Part shown: positions 32,424 through 43,480 of the stretch, piece after piece
Numbering within the stretch: the stretch's first letter is position 1
How the letters are laid out: every line of letters starts with the position of its first letter
Origin: Evernia prunastri
Lineage: Eukaryota; Ascomycota; Lecanoromycetes; Lecanorales; Parmeliaceae
Assembly: GCA_003184365.1 (NCBI GenBank)
Contig: NKYR01000180.1
Coordinates: 1 to 58,892, forward strand
Length of the DNA: 58,892 nucleotides
Direction of reading: 5' to 3'
Made by a program: the position numbers and the translations under genes
Notes under the pieces: generated by a model
What the model saw: the letters and a program-made list of their open reading frames with translations, nothing else
Databases searched by the model: none
Told to the model about the DNA's origin: nothing

Positions 32424-33476
32424 TCACTCCTTTTCGGTGTTCTGACCGCCGTCATCTGCCATGCGGACAAAACTTTGAATCTTCTGCACGTTACCATGGT
32501 TCTGGGCAACAGCGGCCTCGTACGCTTTCCTGTACGTATGCACCGCCTCAGAGAACAGCTGTCTTTTGTCCCACCATCCGACATCGCGTCTCAGCTTCTC
32601 AGAACCTACCCATTGACTAAAGCCAATCAACATCTGCACTACATCTACCCCCGTCATTTGCTTCCCGGGTACGTATTTGACACCGCCCTCAATCTTATAC
32701 TCTTCGACAAGCGCATTCGCAACCTCCTCTAGCGTCTCGTATCGCTCTCCGGAGATGTTGTAGCATTGGCCCTTCACGGCGCTCCTATCAGCTTCAGCAA
32801 TTGCAACATAGGCTTCCGCACAGTCATCGACGTGAGTCCCGTGCATGATGCTCTTCGGATCCGCCGGGAGCTCTAGGACGCCCTTTTCGGCAGCTTTGGT
32901 TGCTACGTCGAAGATTGGGCCGTAGAAGCTGCCACTGAGACCGTAGAGGGTGGTGGGCCGGATCACCACGGCATCGAACAGATCCGTATGTTCGAAGACC
33001 TTAATGGCGTGGGTTGCACGTGGGACAAGAACCGGCGGTGCATTCAACGGCGACTCCTCCGTGTGCGGTGACAGATCTTCTGACCCATCAAGACCGGTCG
33101 TACCATAGTCCTTACAGCCAGACGTAAACATGACGAGAGGCCGAATGCCCACTTTATTGCTTGCTCCAGCAAGCGCTCGTAGAAGGGCAATGGTATCTTC
33201 ATAATGCGGGACATAATCCAAGAGCTGCTCGGTGCACGAGACCATCACGTCGAACACGAACCTGTTCTGGTTCGCCGATCTCTCGACGAACGCTTTGTCG
33301 CCGGCTGATCCGAGGATGGATGTGATCTCCTCAGCCCTGAGGGACGACCTGGCCTCCTGGCTGCGGACGAGTCCGTATGTGATCCATCCGGCTCGCACAA
33401 AGGCTCTCGCAACCGCATTGCCAATGTAGCCATTCGCCCCGGTCACTAGGACCGACCTGCGTTTCGATTCCGGCAT
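32424..33476 (-). CDS. NAD-dependent epimerase/dehydratase-like (atypical SDR) protein
   Basis: Single exon of 350 residues from the ATG at 33476. A TTG a few codons upstream is not needed. The N-terminal Rossmann motif is GANGYIG (residues 13-19) after VLVT, of the extended/atypical SDR type. Further family features are VVIRPTTLYG, HGTHVDDCAEAYVAIAE and GQCYNISGE, as in the epimerase (PF01370) group. The active-site Y-x-x-x-K is not evident: the aligned segment reads RATHAIK. It may be a non-catalytic NAD(P) sensor or a variant enzyme. No targeting signal is present. Substrate unknown. Confidence 0.8.
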   Translation of the reverse strand: MPESKRRSVLVTGANGYIGNAVARAFVRAGWITYGLVRSQEARSSLRAEEITSILGSAGDKAFVERSANQNRFVFDVMVSCTEQLLDYVPHYEDTIALLRALAGASNKVGIRPLVMFTSGCKDYGTTGLDGSEDLSPHTEESPLNAPPVLVPRATHAIKVFEHTDLFDAVVIRPTTLYGLSGSFYGPIFDVATKAAEKGVLELPADPKSIMHGTHVDDCAEAYVAIAEADRSAVKGQCYNISGERYETLEEVANALVEEYKIEGGVKYVPGKQMTGVDVVQMLIGFSQWVGSEKLRRDVGWWDKRQLFSEAVHTYRKAYEAAVAQNHGNVQKIQSFVRMADDGGQNTEKE

Positions 33477-34302
33477 GGTACCCAAGATTTTCTAACAATC
33501 AATCCAAGCGGCCAAGCCTCTTCCCAGATGTGGCTGTCCGGCAGTTGTTCGAGCTGAGGGCTATGACCAACTGGTTCCTTCCCATCAAATTATGGCACGA
33601 ACAGAGGCCCCACGATCCATGCTATGAGCAAGCGTGGGGGGGCGCTGAGGTATAAAATTGGGCAGCTGATGTTGAAAATCTCTTGGACTTGTACTTAGGG
33701 GACGAGCTCTGCTCGACCTGTACTTAGGGGAAAGGCGTGGTTGCCTCCTTCGCGCCGGCGTCCTACCTTAGTCCCAAAGGCTAACAAGTTAGCGCTGGAA
33801 CTAAGCTCAAAAAAGTCTAGATCGCTTCGCGGACTTTTGTTGTAGGACGCCTGCTCCAGAAACCCCGTTTTTATCCAAAACGAGCTTCGTGTCAACAAAT
33901 TTTTGAATCAATCACAGATCCATCAATTCTCATCAAAACCACTTAGAAATATATACTACGACGCGTAGAATTATATAGCGAATTCGTTAGTAACAAAATC
34001 TAACTCCCTACGGCAATATCCCGCGTTGTATACCTTACTAACCTTCGAGGACAGTTGACACCAGACCTATTACGTTCCCTATCTAAATGACCTAACCAAC
34101 GGGTTACCTCTTTCCGGCAACGGGTCTCGGCGCTAGATTTCCTATCTCTCAGCGTCCGAGACCCTCCAAACACGGCATTCAAATCGAATTATCAATGATA
34201 GAAAGGGGGGGAGCATGTTGATCAAAAGTCCTAAACATGCCAAGACTTTTCGGATCCGGACCCGGACCCGGACCCGATAGCCAAACTTGGGCCATCTTCC
34301 GA
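33477..34302. other. repeat-like intergenic, no gene seen
   Basis: About 830 bp. It includes a short direct duplication of CTTGTACTTAGGGGA / CCTGTACTTAGGGGA (33687-33732) and three GGACCC units (34256-34275). The AT-rich mid-part looks like eroded transposon sequence, but no protein motif survives. Confidence 0.45.
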
Positions 34303-34486
34303 ATATTACTATAAATTTCAGTATTCTAACTAGGGCATTCGATTTTCGCTGTAGGCTTGGCATATTTAGAATAGAATACAAGAAACAGGGGGTTTTTGGT
34401 GCAGACCCTCTGCGGGGACCGACTCACTATGCAGCTAAAAATTAAAGTCACGGTCTAAGCAGGGGGTCGAAAGCTAATGGAGACAA
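34303..34486. repeat. dispersed repeat A, copy 2
   Basis: Same-orientation relative of 681-883, sharing TATTCTAACTAG, AATAGAATACAAGAAAC, GGGGGTTTTTGGTGCAGACC and CTAAGCAGGGGGTC blocks, with scattered substitutions and small indels. The internal inverted repeat is kept in slightly degraded form. It lies about 310 bp upstream of the arginase ATG. Confidence 0.7.
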
Positions 34487-34796
34487 AGGCGTGGACTGGG
34501 GGAAGAGAGGGGTCTGTACCCTAAGCGCAGTTTTTGACGGGCCGTGGGCGGTCGCCAAGCATTTTTACGTCCTCTTGCCGAGCGGACTTTTTGGGTGGAC
34601 AATCACTTATTAAACGTGCCTCTCTAATCGTATAAAAGCCACGGTCTTTACCTGCGTTGTCCGTCTCTATTCTCCATCTTTCTATTTTACCGTTGTACGA
34701 CTCGCTGTCTTCCTTGCCACGACATTTGCTTCCCTAACAAGGCTCCGTCACAGGCATCATTCCTCATTCGAGCGACTTTTGAAAGCAAGAACAATA
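34487..34796. promoter_or_regulatory. arginase promoter region
   Basis: 310 bp between the dispersed repeat and the arginase ATG. It contains TATAAAA at about 34632 in a TCGTATAAAAGCC context and a C/T-rich stretch before the start codon, a usual fungal promoter layout. Confidence 0.4.
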
Positions 34797-35903
34797 ATGA
34801 CTTCCCCTTCCACCGTTCCCCCCAAGTTCCTATCCGCCGGCAACGAGCTTGGGGTAGTAGCCGTCGGCTTCTCCGGTGGCCAGGTAACCGCCCCGCTCTC
34901 AATCCACAACCCCCTTCCCCAACGTCCGGAAACATTTGCTGACATCCCATCCCCAAAAGTGCAAACCGGGCGTCGACGCCGCGCCCACGGCCCTCATATC
35001 CGCCGGCCTCCTCACCCAGCTGAAAGAGGACCTGGGTTACACCCTGCACCACGACGACACGGTGCACAACTACTCCGACCTGATGCCGGCCTCGGACCCG
35101 GACCACCGCAACATGAAGAACCCGCTCGCCGTCAGCGCCGTCACGCGGCAGCTGTCGCACCAGGTGTACGAGCACGCGCGGCGCGGCCGCCTGGTGCTGA
35201 CGCTGGGCGGGGACCACTCCATCGCCATCGGCACCGTCGCGGGCACGTCCCGGGCCATCAGGGAGCGGCTGGGGCGGGAGATGGCGGTGGTGTGGGTGGA
35301 CGCGCACGCCGACATCAACACGCCGGAGACGAGCGAGAGCGGGAACATACACGGGATGCCCGTGGCTTTCCTGACGGGGCTAGCGAAGGAGGAGAGGGCG
35401 GATGTGTTTGGGTGGTTGGGGGACGAGAAGGCTTTGAGTTTGAAGAAACTGGTGTATATTGGCTTGAGGGACATTGATAGGGGGGAGAAGAAGATTCTGA
35501 GGGAGCACGGGATAAAGGCGTTTAGCATGCACGATATCGATAAGTATGGATATCCTTTCTTTCGTTTCGCTGGATTCTGGTCCCTGATACTTTCGATAGA
35601 CACGGTATCGGCCGAGTCATGGAAATGGCGTTGGGACACATTGGGCACGACACTCCCATTCACCTGTCCTTTGATGTCGACGCTCTGGATCCCCAATGGG
35701 CCCCCAGCACTGGAACCCCGGTAAGAGGTGGCTTGACCTTGAGGGAAGGCGACTACATCGCGGAGTGCGTGCATGAGACGGGAAGCCTTGTCGCTATGGA
35801 CTTGGTCGAAGTGAACCCTTCTCTGGAGGCGGTAGGCGCTGCGGATACGATCAGAGCGGGTTGCTCCTTGGTGAGGTGCGCGCTGGGCGATACCCTCTTG
35901 TGA
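34797..35903 (+). CDS. arginase
   Basis: Three exons (34797-34883, 34960-35543, 35600-35903) give 324 residues, the normal length. It hydrolyses arginine to ornithine and urea. Mn-cluster motifs are intact: GGDHS near residue 112, DAHADIN near 143, and SFDVDALDP near 247, followed by GTPVRGGLT. Introns are GTAACC...AAAAG and GTATGG...GATAG. The second joins MHDIDK to HGIGRVMEMALGHIG. No targeting peptide is present, so it is cytosolic as in other fungi. The first half has very high GC in the third codon position compared with neighbours. Confidence 0.95.
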
Positions 35904-36260
35904 CGGGGGGTGGATGATGATTTACGAGTATCACAAAAGCGATGCGGCATACGCGTGGACGAAAAGCATAGTTTCACAATGATTCGAGTAGACAAAAAGC
36001 ATATTTTCATGGTGACTCGAAAAAGCATGCGCAAGTCATTTCCTCAAGGTCTATTGCCAAGAAGTTAATCACTGTGTGTAATTGTAAGAGACAGGGAGAA
36101 AGAATGTCCTGGGACGAGGAAGCACGAAACCCGGAGGAGAGACAGACGAAGACTGCAAGTGATCCGTGTTCTGAATTCTGAGCCTGCGGACTTGGGAGCT
36201 TTGTCTCAATTCCAGCGTTGATGAACCCTGTTTGAAAACCCCTGGGAAATTGATGGCTTG
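35904..36260. other. convergent intergenic with small duplications
   Basis: 357 bp 3' region of arginase and gatB. It contains three imperfect copies of a unit with ACTCG/ATTCGA-(A)AAAAGCATA (about 35955-36030). No gene. Confidence 0.5.
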
Positions 36261-38159
36261 TCACTCGAGACCCAAAAGCTCCTTGAGCACGGCTTCGGCC
36301 TTTTGAGCTTCCACCCTCCCTGAACCCTGGCGCATCATCTGTCCGACGAAGAATTTGAGCTTGCCGAGCTGCTTCCCCTTTTGAATCTGTTCGACTTTCT
36401 TGGGATCCTCGTCAAGCAAAGCTTGCGCCATCATGATGTATTTTTCCCGGGATAGACGTTGCAGGCTCAGGTCGGCTTGCTCGATGATTGTGTTGACGTT
36501 GCGTTCGTCGCCGTCGAATACCATTGCAAGGATTTTTTTGGCTGTACTTCCTGTGATCTTCCCCCGGTCCAGATTCTGGAGGATTGACACCATGGACCTA
36601 GCCGGGACAAGGGTCGGAGAAAATGGAACATTGGCTGCGTTGAGAAGGCCGCCAAGTTCGTGGAGGACCCTTGACACAAGATGTCAGAAATCAAGTAATA
36701 GATTCGGATGACGAAGACGTACCAATTTCCAACTATTCTATAGAGGTGCGAGCCTAAAATCGGAGCGTCATTTTCCAAAGCCCACATTGTAGTCACGGTG
36801 TCAAAATATTCCAACCGCTGACCTTCGTCGAGAGAGATCAAGGATTTCGCATCCTTCGTTGTCAGCTCGCAGACAGTCGTAAGATGTGCTATAATCTCTT
36901 CTGGAAGCTTGGGAAGAGTCCTACTGATATGGTCAATAAGGTCCTATTAATGCTCACTTAGCAAGCATCCGGGCGACGATATCACGACTGAGACTTACTT
37001 GGCCAATAATGAGCGGTGCTATGTCCGGATCGGTCATATATCGATAGTCCACTTCGCCCTCTTTCCCACGAAGCTTCTTGGTCTCGGTACTACCCAGCGT
37101 CCATCCACGAGTCTCTCCCTCTATACATCCACCAGACTCCAGTATTTCGATTTGCCTATCTCTTTCTGCATTGATAGCATCCTCAACCGCCTTGAAGCTG
37201 CTCAAATTCTTGATCTCAGTGCGCTGGCCTAGCGCTTCGCTACCTTTACGACTTACGGAGACATTGACGTCCGCTCTCAGCCCTCCCAGTTCCATACCTG
37301 TTGTGACGGCATTTACGGATTGTAGGATGGACTGTATCTTTCTGACGCAGGCGGCCGCAGTCTGAGGGTGATGGATCTGAGGATGGGTGATGATCTCGAT
37401 CAGGGGATGTCCGACGCGGTTGAAATCTAGCAGAGTAATCGAGGGTGGCTGCAAATTTGATTTTGCTGTGTCCTGCTCCAACTGAATCTGCTTTATAGCG
37501 ATATCGACGAGTCCTCCTTCCTCAGGCGCAATGCCGTCGTGGTCGTAGACAAGGACATTTCCGCTCACTGCAAATGGTTCATAGTATTGAGTAATCTGGT
37601 AGCCTGCAGGCTGGTCCTGGTAATAATAATGCTTGCGGTCAAATTGGCTCCTCTGACGAATCTCACAATTGAGACCCAGAGCCGCACGGAGAGCTGGGAG
37701 GAGGGTAGCCTTTTGAAATACTGGCTGGGTTCCAGGAAAGGCAAGGTCAAAAACAGCAACATCGGAATTTGGCGCGCCATTTTCAGATGTCTTTGCATCT
37801 GAGAACAACTTGCGCTCAGTATTCAGTTGCGCATGTATCTCAAGTCCCACGGTCAGCTTCCACTTGCTCGACGTCGAAGCATTGCTCTTCCTGCCGGCAT
37901 CATGGGTATCTGACTGTATTGCATTGTGTCTTTGAGCCTCCCGCTTCCTTTTTGTATCATCCTTCAATTGCTTGCGAAAAGGCACACGGCTGCCCTGTGG
38001 GACTTCTGTTTGTAGAAGCCTCGCGTGAAGGATATGTACGCTCCATTGCTGTTGGGATGAGGTGTTACGAATAGCCTGCCATGGGTTAATGTGAGTGGTG
38101 TTGGATCGCAATGAAGAAGCTGCAAGTCGGTGACCCGTAGAGACGAAGATCACAAACAT
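36261..38159 (-). CDS. mitochondrial glutamyl-tRNA(Gln) amidotransferase subunit B (GatB/Pet112)
   Basis: Three exons (38159-36958, 36923-36723, 36669-36261) give 603 residues from the ATG at 38159. With GatA and GatC/F it converts Glu-tRNA(Gln) to Gln-tRNA(Gln) in mitochondria. The N-terminus is a basic, Ser/Thr-rich targeting region. The GatB core starts KLTVGLEIHAQLNT and has the signature LDFNRVGHPLIEIITHP, then GGLRADVNVSVS, EIKNLSSF and the VDYRYMTDPDIAPL block. The C-terminal helical Yqey-type tail ends RQGSGRVEAQKAEAVLKELL. Intron 2 (36670-36722) is canonical. Intron 1 (36924-36957) is only 34 nt but keeps the frame and links ARMLA to NRTLPKLPEEII. It is divergent from serine hydroxymethyltransferase. 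Confidence 0.92.
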
Positions 38160-38585
38160 GTGGAGCACATATGGAGACTGATATAAAAGGGACTACCTCG
38201 TACCCTACCTTACCTAGAAGATAGTTAGAGTACCAAGGCTAAGGCTCGGGCCTAGGCCTCGGAGTGAGAGCCTCTAGCTAGCTCCGATGGAGCCTAGCTG
38301 GCCGTCAACTTCGGGCTCCGGGCAGGTATGGTGTAGTGTGGTGTGGTGTGGTGGGGGTCGTCAGTCAGCCATAAGGTATTCCCAACACTCCTTCACTCTG
38401 TTGCACGAATCATGATGTGCGTTAGCGTTAGAATGATCTAGCTGCTCCTTGGTTTATTAAAGTACTCTATCCTCAAATCCTTTGAATCTTACTCTCTCTC
38501 TCTTATCTATCTCTGCTTACTCCACCGGATAGAAAGAAAGAACAAGAAAAAAGATACAAATATCCACCGCAGCTACAATACAATC
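38160..38585. promoter_or_regulatory. bidirectional promoter between gatB and SHMT genes
   Basis: 426 bp separating divergent start codons. It contains short CT/GA-rich palindromic stretches around 38240-38300 (GGCCTAGGCC; CTAGCTAGCT), a GTGTGG microsatellite at about 38330-38352, and a CT-rich tract (38490-38515) just upstream of the SHMT start. Confidence 0.5.
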
Positions 38586-40122
38586 ATGGGCGACATGGGT
38601 TCATACGCATTGCCAGAGTCCCACAAGGACGTGAGTCTCCTATGTCCAGCTTGAATCAAACTCGCAATCAGCTGACCGTCTTTCCAGCTCATGCACAAGT
38701 CCTTAGCGGAGACAGACTCAGAGATAGCCAGCATCATGGTACGGCACTGCCTTTACTCTGCTACAAATCGTCTTCTGACTCACAATCTTTTAGAAGCAAG
38801 AGATTCAACGGCAACGCGAATCCATCGTCCTCATTGCCTCCGAAAACTTCACTTCTAGAGCCGTCTTCGATGCTCTAGGCTCTCCCATGTGCAACAAATA
38901 TTCAGAAGGCTATCCAGGAGCGAGATACTACGGAGGCAATGAATTCATCGATCAAATCGAGTTGACTTGCCAAGCACGAGCACTAGAAGCTTTTGACCTT
39001 GATGCCGAAAAATGGGGCGTCAACGTACAGACATTAAGTGGTAGCCCGGCAAACCTACAAGTCTACCAGGCCATCATGAGACCGCACGACAGACTGATGG
39101 GTTTGGACCTGCCCCATGGTGGACATCTAAGTCACGGTTACCAAACGCCACAGAGGAAAATATCTGCCATTTCAACCTATTTCGAAACCTTCCCTTACCG
39201 GGTCAATCTGCAGACTGGTATCATCGACTATGAGATGCTTGAAGAGAACGCACTCATGTATCGACCGAAAGTTTTGGTAGCCGGTACCTCCGCCTACTGC
39301 CGTCTGATAGATTACAAACGTATGCGTGAGATAGCTGATCTATGTGGCGCTTACCTCGTCGTTGACATGGCACACATCTCTGGCCTGATCTCCGCTGGTG
39401 TCATTCCTTCTCCCTTCGAACATGCCGACATTGTCACTACGACTACACACAAGTCACTCCGTGGCCCGAGAGGAGCGATGATATTCTTTCGCAAAGGCGT
39501 AAGAAAATCAGACCCGAAGACCGGCAAACAAGTTCTTTACGATCTCGAAGGTCCCATCAACTTCTCCGTCTTTCCTGGTCACCAAGGTGGACCCCACAAT
39601 CACACCATCACAGCCCTAGCTGTTGCGCTCAAGCAGGCCAGGACTCCAGAATTCAAGCAGTATCAGGAGAGCGTCATCAAGAACGCCAAAGCTCTAGAGA
39701 TAGAGTTCAAGCGTCTAGGATACAAACTCGTCGCTGATGGCACCGACAGTCATATGGTTCTCCTTGACCTTCGAGCTCACTCTCTCGACGGGGCACGCGT
39801 CGAAGCTGTTCTTGAGCAAGTGAACATTGCGTGCAACAAGAATGCGATCCCCGGGGACAAATCCGCACTCACCCCATGTGGTCTTCGCGTCGGAGCGCCG
39901 GCGATGTCAACCCGCGGCATGGGCGAAGAGGACTTCAAACGCATCGCTAACTACATCGCAACTTGCATAGAAATTGCTAAGGATGTGCAGAAAGGCTTAC
40001 CCAAGGAAGCGAATCGACTGAAAGACTTCAAGGCCAAGGTGGCCGGACTTGAGGTGGCCGAAATCACCGAACTGAAGAAAGAGATTGCCAATTGGGCTGG
40101 CAGTTTCCCACTGCCTGTTTAG
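38586..40122 (+). CDS. serine hydroxymethyltransferase, cytosolic type
   Basis: Three exons (38586-38630, 38688-38738, 38794-40122) give 474 residues. This PLP enzyme interconverts serine plus tetrahydrofolate with glycine plus 5,10-methylene-THF. Landmarks: IVLIASENFTSRAV, YSEGYPGARYYGGNE, and the PLP lysine in TTTHKSLRGPRGAMIFF (Lys about 252). The C-terminal domain is complete and ends WAGSFPLPV. There is no targeting presequence: the start MGDMGSYALPESHKD is followed directly by the enzyme. Introns GTGAGT...TCCAG and GTACGG...TTTAG are canonical. Confidence 0.96.
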
Positions 40123-41028
40123 AGACTTACGAATGAGAGTATGGCTTGCAAATCTTCCACAGATTTGAACGAAAAAAGTCCTTGGCGTTGTTTCCAGAAT
40201 TGGAAGGCATTAACGAACGCCACCTAGATCACTGCTGCTTCAACGCATTGCATAGCGCTGCGGTTTTGTCCTTGATCTTAGATCTATCACTCACCCATCC
40301 ATTCGTTTAGAACACACTCAAAGACATCCAATCAATCTTTCCCACAACTTGTTCCTGCATTTTATACGCTGATATGCTGCTCTCGAGGCGTTTTTCCATG
40401 CGAGATTCAGATAAACTTTTCGGAGGTATTCGTCTTGCATCCCAATCATGCACCTTCCCATTTCCGTCTTTGGTGTGGCTGAGTATCAGACCACATAGTC
40501 CGCTGACAATTTCAGATAAGTCATTTACCACTTGTGTTTGCTCAGGATATCATCCGCTTTCCCAGGAATCGGGCAATATAAACGGGCTAACAGGGTCAAA
40601 GGGGCAAACAATCTACTTCCCAATCAAATCCATACAAGCAAGCATCACGGTCCCGGATTCGGCTGCGATACGCGAGGCAAGGGGAGAAATGCACGTCAAC
40701 TGGGCTGCATTGCATCTCATCAGGTTTCGGAGCAATATCGATGCGTCATTTTGCAACGGACATCTTCAAACATGACACTTCTCTTCCGATCTCATCACTA
40801 ACCCTTCAGCACCGAGCACCCCCTTTCGATGTGTCATTCCCTAATTGTCAGGTTCAAGCATGACCTTTTCTTCCGAGCTTATCCAACGCTTCAGCGCCGA
40901 GCACCCCCATATGAACCCTTCTTCGTCCTTGATTTGCCACCACTCTCTTCTTCTCCTTCGTAGTAATAAATATATCCTCAACCCCCAAAGACACATACAT
41001 TCACCCACACCGCTCACAAGGATTCATC
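40123..41028. other. intergenic with a near-duplicate 60-bp unit
   Basis: About 900 bp between same-strand genes. No gene. The duplicated unit at 40764-40911 is described separately. Confidence 0.55.
40764..40911 (+). repeat. two imperfect direct repeats upstream of the peroxygenase gene
   Basis: Units at about 40764-40824 and 40852-40911 share the order TTCAA-CATGAC-CTTTTC/CTCTTCCGA-CTTCAGC-CCGAGCACCCCC, about 80 percent alike by eye. They lie 120-265 bp before the peroxygenase ATG, so they could be a duplicated upstream activating segment. Confidence 0.65.
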
Positions 41029-42676
41029 ATGGTCTCGAAGCTATCTTTCGTCTTGTTCGCGCTCGCAGTGGTTCAAGTCACTGCCTTCCCGCATATGGAT
41101 GTTGATGGCATGCGGAAACTGACTAAACTCACAAAGAAGTCGGGCGAATGTCCTCACTCAGCCACGCAACACAAAGCAAAATGCCCACACCTGGCCAAGG
41201 ACAAAGAGTTGAAGCGTCAGATCACCTTTGACCCCACCTCCCAACAAGTCTCCACAACTGGACAGTATGCTTGGGTAGCACCTGGAGCTGGAGATCAGCG
41301 AGGTCCTTGCCCTGGTCTCAATGCGCTGGCAAACCATGGATATCTCCCGCACAACGGGGTTGCCGACATCCCCACTATCATTTCTGCCGTGAACACTGGT
41401 AAGTGTACTTCACTCGGATAGTACCGCCGGCAAACAAACTTGATGGGATAAGACTAACGGGAATACAGCATACGGTATGGGCATCGACCTCGGTACATTT
41501 CTTGCAATTTACGGCACCGCATTTGACGGCGACCCACTTTCGACAGACCCCGGCTATTCCATCGGGGGACCGGCAACTAGCGAAGACATCCTGGGACTCG
41601 GCCTCCTTGGGACACCAGCTGGCCTAAGTGGCTCTCACAACAACTACGAAGGCGACACTTCCGCCACGCGTGGGGACCTGTACGTCGTGTGAGTACTTCC
41701 CGGCCCACCCGTTGCAACGGTCAAATGCCTCTTCGGCTGTTAACAAATCACCCAGCGGAAACGACTACCTCCTCCAAATCGATCGATTCCAACAGTATTA
41801 CGACGCCCTCTTAGAAAACACGGCAAGTCTCCCAACCCACCCCAAACCTGACCCCCACATCCCCGTCAAGCTAACCAACTCAACCCCAAGCCCGCCCCGG
41901 AGCAATACGCCGCCCTTTTCCCCTTCCGCCAAGCCCAATTCAACAACTCCATCGCCACGAACCCTTACTTCTTCTTCCCCCAGTTCGCTGGCGTCCTCGT
42001 CGCCCCGGCCGGCTACGCCTTCCCGCCCCGCATGATGGCCAACCACTCAGTCGCGTACCCGTCCGGCTACCTCGACCGGGCGAGCCTCATGTCCTTCTTC
42101 GCCGTCACGGGCACGAGCGGCGCCTTTGACTACACCCCGGGCTGGGAGCGTATCCCGGACAACTTCTACCGGCGGCCGCTGAGCGATCCGTACACCATAG
42201 CCGAGTGAGTTCCTTCTTTCCCAACCCCCCCGAAACCCCCGCACCACCACCATCCCCCAGAGGAAACCCCCGCGCCCCTCCCCCCCACCCAAACACTCTA
42301 AATCTAACCCCCCCGCAGCTTCATCCTCGACGTCCTCTCCTACGCCCTCCAGGACCCGCGCCTCCTCTCCGTCGGCGGCAACACGGGCACCACAAACTCC
42401 TTCACCGGCCTCGACGTGTCCGCGCTCACGAATGGCGTCTTCGACGGCGCCACTTTAGCGCAGGGCAACAACCTCGCCTGCTTCACGCTGCAGCTCGTGC
42501 AGGCCGAGGCGCCGACCGTCGTCGCGGGCCTGTACGAGGACCTCACGGCGGCGCTGCAGCCGCTGGGGGAGAACATCGCGGGGAATTTGGCCGGGTTGGG
42601 GTGTCCGCAGCTGGAGGGGGTGAATGCGGGGATGTACGGTGTGTTTCCGGGGTATGCGAGGCAGAAGGGGATTTGA
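41029..42676 (+). CDS. secreted heme-thiolate peroxidase/peroxygenase (chloroperoxidase family)
   Basis: Five exons (41029-41398, 41469-41688, 41756-41822, 41891-42204, 42319-42676) give 442 residues. Signal peptide MVSKLSFVLFALAVVQVTA. The heme-ligand Cys lies in PCPGLNALANHG (Cys about 94) and the acid-base/metal motif in NYEGDTSATRGD (Glu about 184), as in the unspecific peroxygenase branch of the Peroxidase_2 family, which uses H2O2 to oxyfunctionalise or oxidise organic substrates outside the cell. A dibasic KR near residue 63 may mark a propeptide end. Intron 3 has a GC donor (ACG|GCAAGT...CCCCAAG) and splicing it restores LLENTPAPEQYAALFPF. The substrate is unknown. Confidence 0.88.
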
Positions 42677-43480
42677 GCATGGTGGGTTGGGGGGTTGGAG
42701 TGATTTGGGGGGGGGGTTGTTTGGTTTGTTTGTATTTGCTGTGGTTTGTTTCATATGTGGGCGGTAGAGTATATGTGGTAGATTTGGAGTCAGGAGTACA
42801 CAGATATGGAACATGCATGCAACTCATACATAGTGCGCCAGATTCCAACCTTTATCAAATCTAAGCCTGGCGTGACTCGAGGACTCCGCTCATTTCATGC
42901 TCCAAAACGAAACACGAGGTCATCCATACCGATACCGCTTTTCAGCACTGCCAGCGCCAAAGCATCAGCCGCACATGCCACTAAAAGACGAGACTCAAAA
43001 GCCAGCCCCTCTTTTCCCCTCTACATTACCCCCTTCCTCCCTCCCCCGAGACCCCCCAGACCTTCCTCTCGATGAGACCGCATAACGCATGGAGCCGTTA
43101 GCTGCAGAAGCTATTCAAGGCCCTTAGTCAGCAATGTATACGTAGTTCCCATTACTGTCGTCACGAGCGGTGAGGGTGTTTGTGACAACCGGACTGCCAG
43201 CGAAAAGCCGAATTTCGAGGCGTTTTTGATACCGGCGGCTTTATGGGTTTATGCACTAGTCGACGTGAAGACTGCGAATGTGGGTTGTGTTCCGACTTCA
43301 CTGGCGTGGTGAAGGGGGGTAGAGGTAGGTACCTCGGAAGGATGATGATGCTGATTGTCGGAGGGAGGGTCCAACAGCTTCCGTCGACGAGGAGCAGGTG
43401 GATGCGAGACCGTAGACGTCAATCAGTAATCGAGGCGCCAATTTCTCCTCCGCGATACGCACGCCCCGTGAACCATCCGA
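42677..43480. other. convergent intergenic, no gene seen
   Basis: About 800 bp between convergent genes. It has a G-run at about 42707-42717 and a C-rich stretch around 43010-43060. No supported gene. Confidence 0.5.

Noticed and set aside
34687..35352. 221-codon minus-strand frame opposite arginase
   Set aside because: Antisense shadow produced by GC-rich codons of arginase exon 2.
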